Part shown: positions 62,501 through 64,000 of the stretch, piece after piece
Position numbering within the stretch: position 1 is the stretch's first letter
Layout: each line of letters starts with the position of its first letter
Assembly: GCA_965240325.2 (NCBI GenBank)
Contig: OZ251227.1
Span: 2,542,001 to 2,606,000, forward strand
DNA length: 64,000 nucleotides
Source: Rebecca billardiae RCC1528
Taxonomy: Eukaryota > Haptophyta
Reading direction: 5' to 3'
The notes under the pieces: model-generated
The model's input: only the letters and a program-made list of their open reading frames with translations
Database searches by the model: none
What the model was told of the DNA's origin: nothing
Position numbers and translations under genes: made by a program

Positions 62501-64000
62501 CACGCGTCGAAGAGCCGCGCCTGCGCGCCGTGCGTGAACGCGCGCACGGCGTGCCGCACGAGCCCGCGCTCGCGCGCGTTCTCCGCCCAGCCGCCAAACG
62601 CTGCGCGCAGCGTGCGCTGCGACCACCGCCCGGCGGCGGGCTCGAGCAGCGACAGCGCCTCGCGCAGCGCGCGCGCCCAGTCGGACCAGCCGAGGAACGC
62701 GCGAGCCAGGCCGCCCTTCATCGCGACCACGAGGGCGCGCCGCTGCAACTCGCGCGCGCGCACCTCGGCCGCCCACAGGGACCACGTCGCCAGCAGCGAC
62801 CCCGCCGCCCAGCGCTCGACAGAGGAGTCGAGCGTGCGCAGCGCGGAGGCGCGCGCCGCGCTGAACTCCATCCAGCACGAGAGCGCGCGCGCGAGCGCGC
62901 CGCCCATGAAGCGGCGCACGCCAGAGCGCAGCAGCTGCGCGCGCGATGCGGCCTCGTCCCACGAGCGCCACGCCTTGTGCACCGAGGCCAGCTCCCAGCG
63001 CACCATCACCACGGCCGCGCGCTCGAGCACGGACAGCTGCGCCACCGCCGTCCGCTTCCACGACGCGAACGCAAAGCCCACGCCCGTGACGGGGCCCTCC
63101 ACGAGCGCGGTGGCGGCGAACATGAGCTGCGCGCGCTGCGTCGCGAACACAGTCCACGCGCGCCACGCACGGCCCTGCGCCATCGAGGCGAACGCGCGCG
63201 CCGGCGCGGCGAGCAGCTCGCGCGCGCGCGCCAGCTCGGCCACGCCCGCGCGCCACACGTCAAAGAGCCGCGCCTGCGCGCCGTGCACCCAGTCGCGCGC
63301 CGAGCGGCGCAGCAGCGCGCGCCCGTGCGCGTTGTCCGCCCAGCCCGCAAACGCGAACGACTGCGAGCGCTTCGACCAGCGGCCGAGCGCCGTGCCCAGC
63401 GTGCCGCGAGCGTCGCGCACCGCGCGCGCGCCGGATACCCAGCGGTGGTACAGCCGCGCCGACTCGCCGTGCACCAACGCCTGCGCGGAACGACGCGCGA
63501 GCGCGCGCTCGCGCGCGCGCGCCGCCCAGCCGTCGAACGCGGCGTGCTGCGCGCGCAGCGTCCACCGGCCGAGCGACACGCCGAGCGACGTGCGCGCCTC
63601 GCCCAGCGCGCGCGCGCCGAGCGCCCACGCGCGGAAGAGCCGCGCGCTCTCGCCGTGCAGGAACGTGCGCGCGCCGCGCAGCAGCAGCGCGCGCGACGCC
63701 GCCTCCGCGTCCCAGCTGCGCCATGATGCGCGCAGCGAGCGCTGCGACCAGTGCGCCACCGTCGCGCCCAGCGTCGCGCGCATCGCCACCTTCGCGCGGT
63801 GGTCGTCGCGCCACGCGTCGAAGAGCCGCGCCTGCGCGCCGTGCGTGAACGTGCGTACGGCGCGCCGCACGAGCCCGCGCTCACGCGCGTTCTCCGCCCA
63901 GCCGCCAAACGCGGCGTGCAGCGTGCGCTGCGACCACCGACCCGCCGCCGGCTCGAGCAGCGACAGCGCGTCGCGCAGCGCGCGCGCCCAGTCGGACCAG
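44539..64000 (-). CDS. Giant Sfi1-like (centrin-binding repeat) protein 2, 5' partial
   Basis: The frame is open from the TGA at 44539-44541 to the right edge (last full codon at 63999), so the N-terminus lies outside the window; at least 6,486 residues are present in one exon. It has the same architecture as giant protein 1: Trp-centred repeats alternating 29 and 33 residues (LFDAW or LFRAW type and RWSQRSLRASWRSW type), with an aromatic or Leu at W-3. One variant repeat of 32 residues (GVGFAFASW) marks each 437-residue block in the right part. The C-terminus ends HVFDAWRVQWSLPEQLE. DNA-level blocks of 2,580 and 1,311 bp build it up. It probably pairs with centrin-type EF-hand proteins in a fibre. 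It is more Ala/Arg-rich and more diverged between repeats than protein 1. Confidence 0.76.
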   Translation of the reverse strand, partial: WSDWARALRDALSLLEPAAGRWSQRTLHAAFGGWAENARERGLVRRAVRTFTHGAQARLFDAWRDDHRAKVAMRATLGATVAHWSQRSLRASWRSWDAEAASRALLLRGARTFLHGESARLFRAWALGARALGEARTSLGVSLGRWTLRAQHAAFDGWAARARERALARRSAQALVHGESARLYHRWVSGARAVRDARGTLGTALGRWSKRSQSFAFAGWADNAHGRALLRRSARDWVHGAQARLFDVWRAGVAELARARELLAAPARAFASMAQGRAWRAWTVFATQRAQLMFAATALVEGPVTGVGFAFASWKRTAVAQLSVLERAAVVMVRWELASVHKAWRSWDEAASRAQLLRSGVRRFMGGALARALSCWMEFSAARASALRTLDSSVERWAAGSLLATWSLWAAEVRARELQRRALVVAMKGGLARAFLGWSDWARALREALSLLEPAAGRWSQRTLRAAFGGWAENARERGLVRHAVRAFTHGAQARLFDAWRDDHRAREAMRATLGATVAHWSQRSLRASWRSWDAEAASRALLLRGARTFLHGESARLFRAWALGARALGEARASLGASLGRWTLRAQHAAFDGWAARARERALARHAARSWVHGAQARLFDAWRDDHRRSAAARGTLDVALGRWSKRSQHRAFAGWAVNARGLALIRRSARDWVHGAQARLFDVWRAGVAELARARELLAAPARAFASMAQGRAWRAWTVFATQRAQLMFAATALVEGPVTGVGFAFASWKRTAVAQLSVLERAAVVMMRWELASVHKAWRSWDEAASRAQLLRSGVRRFMGGALARALSCWMEFSSARASALRTLDSSVERWAAGSLLATWSLWASEVRARELQRRALVVAMKGGLARAFLGWSDWARALRDALSLLEPAAGRWSQRTLHAAFGGWAENARERGLVRRAVRTFTHGAQARLFDAWRDDHRAREAMCATLGATVAHWSQRSLRASWRSWDEEVASRALLLRGARTFLHGESARLFRAWALGARALGDARASLGASLGRWTLRAQAAAFDGWAARARERARARRSAQAFVHGESARLYHRWVSGARAVRDARGTLGTALGRWSKRSQSFAFAGWADNAHGRALLRRSARDWVHGAQARLFDVWRAGVAELARARELLAAPARAFASMAQGRAWRSWTVFAMQRAQLMSAATALAEGPVTGVGFAFASWKRTAVAQLSVLERAAVVMVRWELASVHKAWRSWDEAASRAQLLRSGVRRFIGGALARALLCWMEFSSARASALRTLDSSVERWAAGSLLATWSLWASEVRARELQRRALVVAMKGGLARAFLGWSDWARALRDALALLEPAAGRWSQRTLHAAFGGWAENARERGLVRRAVRTFTHGAQARLFDAWRDDHRAREAMRATLGATVAHWSQRSLRASWRSWDAEAASRALLLRGARTFLHGESARLFRAWALGARALGDARASLGASLGRWTLRAQAAAFDGWAARARERALARRSAQAFVHGESARLYHRWVSGARAVRDARGTLGTALGRWSKRSQSFAFAGWAANTRGLALLRRSARDWVHGAQARLFDVWRAGVAELARARELLAAPARAFASMAQGRAWRAWTAFAAQRASLLAGATALKEVAGVGVAFGAWKLLTETELSVLAVAAGVVARWELSALLRAWRSWEQGASGARLLRTGVRLFVGGALARALSCWTEFSAARASALRTLDASVERWAAQSLRSSWAAWADQARALQLRRRALVIAMTGGLGRAFLGWLDWARALREALALLEPAAGRWSQRALHAAFGGWAHGARSRGLMRLAVRRAAHGALGRLFDAWRDDHRAREAMRATLGATVAHWSQRSLRASWRSWDAEAASRALLLRGARTFLHGESARLFGAWARGARALGEARASLGASLGRWTLRSQAAAFDGWAARARERALTRRAARSWVHGAQGRLFDAWRDDHRRRGAALAAAGGALGRWIRAAHGRAWRAWLAHADDRRRLRAGARALVSGPAAAAFDGWAASTRAHFDLLARAASVAARWELSASHRAWRSWADVAHARRLLHSSAARWRAGASARAFDRWAAGSALRARAARALGRWAVRAQAAAYDGWVAGARARALLRRAARDWAHGETARLFLRWADAALRVGVALAALRLSLGRWSMRAQHVAFGGWAAAARVGGVLRRSALALRRAAPARALRAWRAASAARGAARALLARAGAPLGAPLGRAWARLRAGARLRAVGHAATRALVGARARESARALRVWAAGLALARAARARLADADALRAALASARALARWARRAARGRERARARRAYAATASALALGCWRDRARAAVLVAALDAALDERRVGRARAAAFGRVAVAARRAAGRARGRRPRAATLLARPALSAWASAASARAAARRAGARLRRRAEARALLRWASAPPARTPREALLARAAARWRGRGLVGAWRALADGGALGRRARFALAMWRLGAPARAFARWTHAAARRAALRAALAAALRRWRTAAIDGAWSVLAEFALERMRVRVSIIELRSGGLRRALRGWEAGAAARRGAASLRAAGTRWRHAATAAALGAWRAAAPPRRAAALLRAGAAAFLRAPLGASLQRLRAHARAELGVRARAAAVLVRWELARMVGSWRAWREAEDARRRAAACARRWRAGALGGALRALRGAAAAARARRGAFGAALRRLAAGTRGAAFGAWRRAALGGRARAALGARAGARLAHGAAARALGTWRDAAAARRGAAAVLRGAAARWAAGARGAALAGWRAGAADRALARLIAPIAPSHALARALARWAVAATLARVLASQLGSSALLDARGALGAALLRARRAARLLALTRAQLASSATFCALKAEAAALGAWFRHAARARQTRARSGLARLRVLEAGFGVWLESLEARAVSRALLLATARHWAMRAEARALGAWRARGEAAAFSAALRGGARRAARRFAASTLGAHHAHWARAARARRAARAFRAHARRLRASWAAWNLVALARALDALGARARRGAALPAALGRWAALGRSRALRARALGRWAHARCAAAWRAWRGAHGRAERARAMLGAALGRWARLERARALGGWAARARARARLAAGVRALREPPALRALGTWRGRAAARLDLLSRVGGVVSRRELARLGGAWAAWLARGARADLLRTAAARWHGGALGGALGAWHGAARAARAARATLDAAARDWRGAARRGSWRGWREAARLRRLTRRAALALARGAAGRGFGAWARAAPRLGGARGAGALAARRWSMRALAAGFDGWRAGARARRLMAGGARGWLRGAQARAFDGWRGRVAARRALGAALAHWGSRELRGSWAGWREAARLRSLQLRAARTLAHGESARLLCAWARHAARLRGAAAALRLSLGRWSLRSQAAAFGGWAQNARARGLLRRAARGWARGALGRLFDAWRGALAERAALRAALGGAVRSWAGGAPRRALAAWAAAGRARGLVRRAAREWSRGAPGRLFDAWRAALARRAAALATADAVLARWASGALAGAWRRLRAALARERVHARAAQAFLHGESARLFGAWAEGARAVRGARAALGAALGRWSLRAQAAGFDGWRAGARARRLMAGGARGWLHGARARAFDGWRADARARAALRATLAHWASRALRASWAGWRAEERGARLQARAAQALAHGEAARLFHAWADGARRVGGARAALGAAVRRWTPRSRAAAFGGWAASARARGLARRAARGWVHGAQGRLFDAWRDDHRRRASARAALARPLAHWARGSVASAWRAWRANGALAALRLRAARAFLGGEAARLFGAWAAGARRVGGARAALRRSLGRWAESAAGAAFARWAARGRAERLQRRALARAARLGPARALEQWRTHVELVHGLRAVLAASVLRWQHGAAGGALRAWLGATSRGLALARRALGAGRGAALRGGWRAWRTHAAAARALPSAARSAAAALRLALARWRARARALRAARAFTGEARGALSRRASFGAWRQVARATRLGSRAARGWRAGALGGAWRALRAAGALGRLARYALALRHLDAPARALDAWRAWVERSHGAGAVLAAAALRWRHAALARGARTLRAATAPRALARRAAQRLAARGAAAAFRPWAARAVDARAARALARGALAIWARRAPAAAWRAWCAAADARRDADSLARGVAVQLLSPQRVAFAEWAARAARAEGVRARAARALVRWELAAAVATFNAWAAAAAAHASMRAATLAWQHGAWARALARWRWRARGAARAAAVGARSLGRWALRSQAAALGGWAQNARARGLLRRAARGWARGALGRLFDAWRGALAERAALRAALGGAVRSWAGGAPRRALAAWAAAGRARGLVRRAAREWSRGAPGRLFDAWRAALARRAAALATADAVLARWASGALAGAWRRLRAALARERVHARAAQAFLHGESARLFGAWAEGARAVRGARAALGAALGRWSLRAQAAGFDGWRAGARARRLMAGGARGWLHGARARAFDGWRADARARAALRATLAHWASRALRASWAGWRAEERGARLQARAAQALAHGEAARLFHAWADGARRVGGARAALGAAVRRWTPRSRAAAFGGWAASARARGLARRAARGWVHGAQGRLFDAWRDDHRRRASARAALARPLAHWARGSVASAWRAWRANGALAALRLRAARAFLGGEAARLFGAWAAGARRVGGARAALRRSLGRWAESAAGAAFARWAARGRAERLQRRALARAARLGPARALEQWRTHVELVHGLRAVLAASVLRWQHGAAGGALRAWLGATSRGLALARRALGAGRGAALRGGWRAWRTHAAAARALPSAARSAAAALRLALARWRARARALRAARAFTGEARGALSRRASFGAWRQVARATRLGSRAARGWRAGALGGAWRVLRAAGALGRLARYALALRHLDAPARALDAWRAWVERSHGAGAVLAAAALRWRHAALARGARTLRAATAPRALARRAAQRLAARGAAAAFRPWAARAVDARAARALARGALAIWARRAPAAAWRAWCAAADARRDADSLARGVAVQLLSPQRVAFAEWAARAARAEGVRARAARALVRWELAAAVATFNAWAAAAAAHASMRAATLAWQHGAWARALARWRWRARGAARAAAVGARSLGRWSMRSQHAAFGGWAQNARARGLLRRAARGWARGALGRLFDAWRGALAERAALRAALGGAVRSWAGGALRRALAAWAAAGRARGLVRRAAREWSRGAPGRLFDAWRAALARRAAALATADAVLARWASGALAGAWRRLRAALARERVHARAAQAFLHGESARLFGAWAEGARAVRGARAALGAALGRWSLRAQAAGFDGWRAGARARRLMAGGARGWLHGARARAFDGWREVVAARRAALGGATRALGRWLMRAQAAALGRWAASARELSLLRRSAGGWARGALGRLFDAWRDDHARRADALGAARATLAHWGARALRGSWAGWRAEVRGARLHARAAQALAHGEAARLFHAWADGARRVGGARAALGAAARRWARRGPAAALDGWREGARARGLQQRAATLFAHGPSAALFARWAAAARMLGGLRRAARGLARGPLGRALDGWRASGRRASAARRALATTVAHWSQRSIRASWRSWAAEAASRALLLRGARTFLGGEAARLFGAWAAGARLVGGARAALRRSLGRWTLRAQAAAFDGWAARARSRALHRRAAQALAHGESARLFHRWVRGARAARGARATLGASLGRWSMRAQHAAFDGWAAGARERALLRRSARDWAHGATARLFDAWRDGHRRRAAARAAARRALGRWAAGALGGAWRAWLAFGAARRTQRAGARVLVAGPAALAFDAWRGWAAARWRRLVAATGAMVRWELGSVHAAWRAWAARTAALLQLRASARTWARAAEARALRAWAPRARAARRARAAAAAAASHWSGQLLGTTWAGWAARGRAERLQRRALARAARLGPARALEQWRTHVELVHGLRAVLAASVLRWQHGAAGGALRAWLGATSRGLALARRALGVGRSAALRGGWRAWRTHAAAARALPSALRVQSAAAALRLALLRWRARARALRAARAFTGEARGALSRRASFGAWRQVARATRLGSRAARGWRAGALGGAWRALRAAGALGRRAHFALSRWRLSAPARALDAWRAWVERSHGAGAVLAAAALRWRHASLARAARTLRAATAPRALARRAAQRLHRPRAAHALRAWAAHAAAAAAAGGLLRRAARRWSAGAQRESWAGWRRTRALRARAALGARRLLRAALWRGFNTLAGAARAGRAGRGASARDAARTARDALELWRLRHSYARVASAQLAQSGLYGRFTAASRGVMRWQLYARYRDVSRERARGVALLLAVSRLGGALGAWRARARAQGDAATRLTHAAAVRELGDAARAFAGWAAGSRAAARTRAAAAAPASARRALRRRLAAALGVWLDAVSLRAVARELRGATRAHRRHAASRAAWRRWARHVAAAYLLAAPDAIATRVLAGPRFARWEEVTNRARARGAVRAWVVFALYASAVAERGALLRALTVFGAYTRALRKWSRACALRHVFDAWRVQWSLPEQLE
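48111..53955 (-). repeat. 2,580-bp tandem repeats in giant gene 2
   Basis: Two full units (about 48111-50690 and 50691-53270) and a partial third to about 53955 repeat at exactly 2,580 bp (860 codons); whole 60-base lines are identical at 48181, 50761 and 53341. Differences are a few single bases and short swapped segments (for example near 48770 versus 51350). A more diverged partial relative lies at about 45640-46440, matching about 49280-50040. Confidence 0.92.
58650..64000 (-). repeat. 1,311-bp tandem repeats in giant gene 2, running off the window
   Basis: Equivalent points at 60120, 61431 and 62742 (and, diverged, near 58809) give a period of 1,311 bp, or 437 codons. Each unit contains fourteen Trp repeats: six of 29, seven of 33 and one of 32 residues, which sum to 437. 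The array continues past the right edge; the leftmost unit is the most diverged. Confidence 0.92.

Noticed and set aside
1-64000. A GC-rich bacterial genome (CHAT, GrpE and histidine kinase genes)
   Set aside because: Spliceosomal introns with restored conserved joins, TAF8, Rab GDI, eukaryotic CDP-DAG synthase and a plastid leader all point to a nuclear genome.
1-64000. tRNA or rRNA genes
   Set aside because: I looked through the non-coding stretches and saw no cloverleaf or rRNA-like segment; a tRNA or rRNA covariance-model search would settle it.

Overview
The window is nuclear DNA of a very GC-rich eukaryotic alga. Five genes keep their reading frame only across GT...AG introns of 109-504 bp. 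The proteins are typically eukaryotic (TAF8, Rab GDI, CDP-DAG synthase, Sfi1-like), and a GrpE carries a signal peptide plus transit-peptide-like leader, the import signal of a complex (secondary) plastid. A haptophyte is the best guess and a pelagophyte or similar alga is possible; this is inference from gene content and composition.

Left part (1-25.6 kb) is an ordinary gene-dense region. In order it holds the 3' part of an O-fucosyltransferase-like gene (+), CDP-diacylglycerol synthase (+), plastid GrpE (-), TAF8 (-) head to head with a SET-domain gene (+), a TPR-CHAT caspase-like protein with 28 near-identical TPRs (-), a Rab GDI with an unusual hydrophobic leader (-), a divergent TPR/low-complexity gene (+), a 1,074-bp element with 441-bp terminal inverted repeats, and a membrane-bound hybrid histidine kinase (+) that starts 129 bp after that element.

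Right part (26-64 kb) is almost entirely two giant genes on the minus strand. Both encode tryptophan-centred Sfi1-like (centrin-binding type) repeats: one of about 6,005 residues, and one of at least 6,486 residues that runs off the right edge. Measured W to W, the repeats alternate 29 and 33 residues, a 62-residue double repeat. They are amplified at DNA level in tandem blocks of 1,017, 1,389, 2,580 and 1,311 bp, all multiples of three. Between the genes lies a 405-bp spacer with three CCCTAA telomere-type units and a long alternating purine-pyrimidine tract.

Functional picture: lipid synthesis (CDP-DAG), vesicle traffic (GDI), plastid chaperone (GrpE), transcription and chromatin (TAF8, SET), signalling (hybrid kinase), a possible TPR-gated protease (CHAT), and a probable giant cytoskeletal fibre system. 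These do not look like one pathway. The unusual material is the giant Sfi1-like pair, the TPR-CHAT gene and the foldback element. All exon joins were deduced by eye from reading frame, splice dinucleotides and family conservation.
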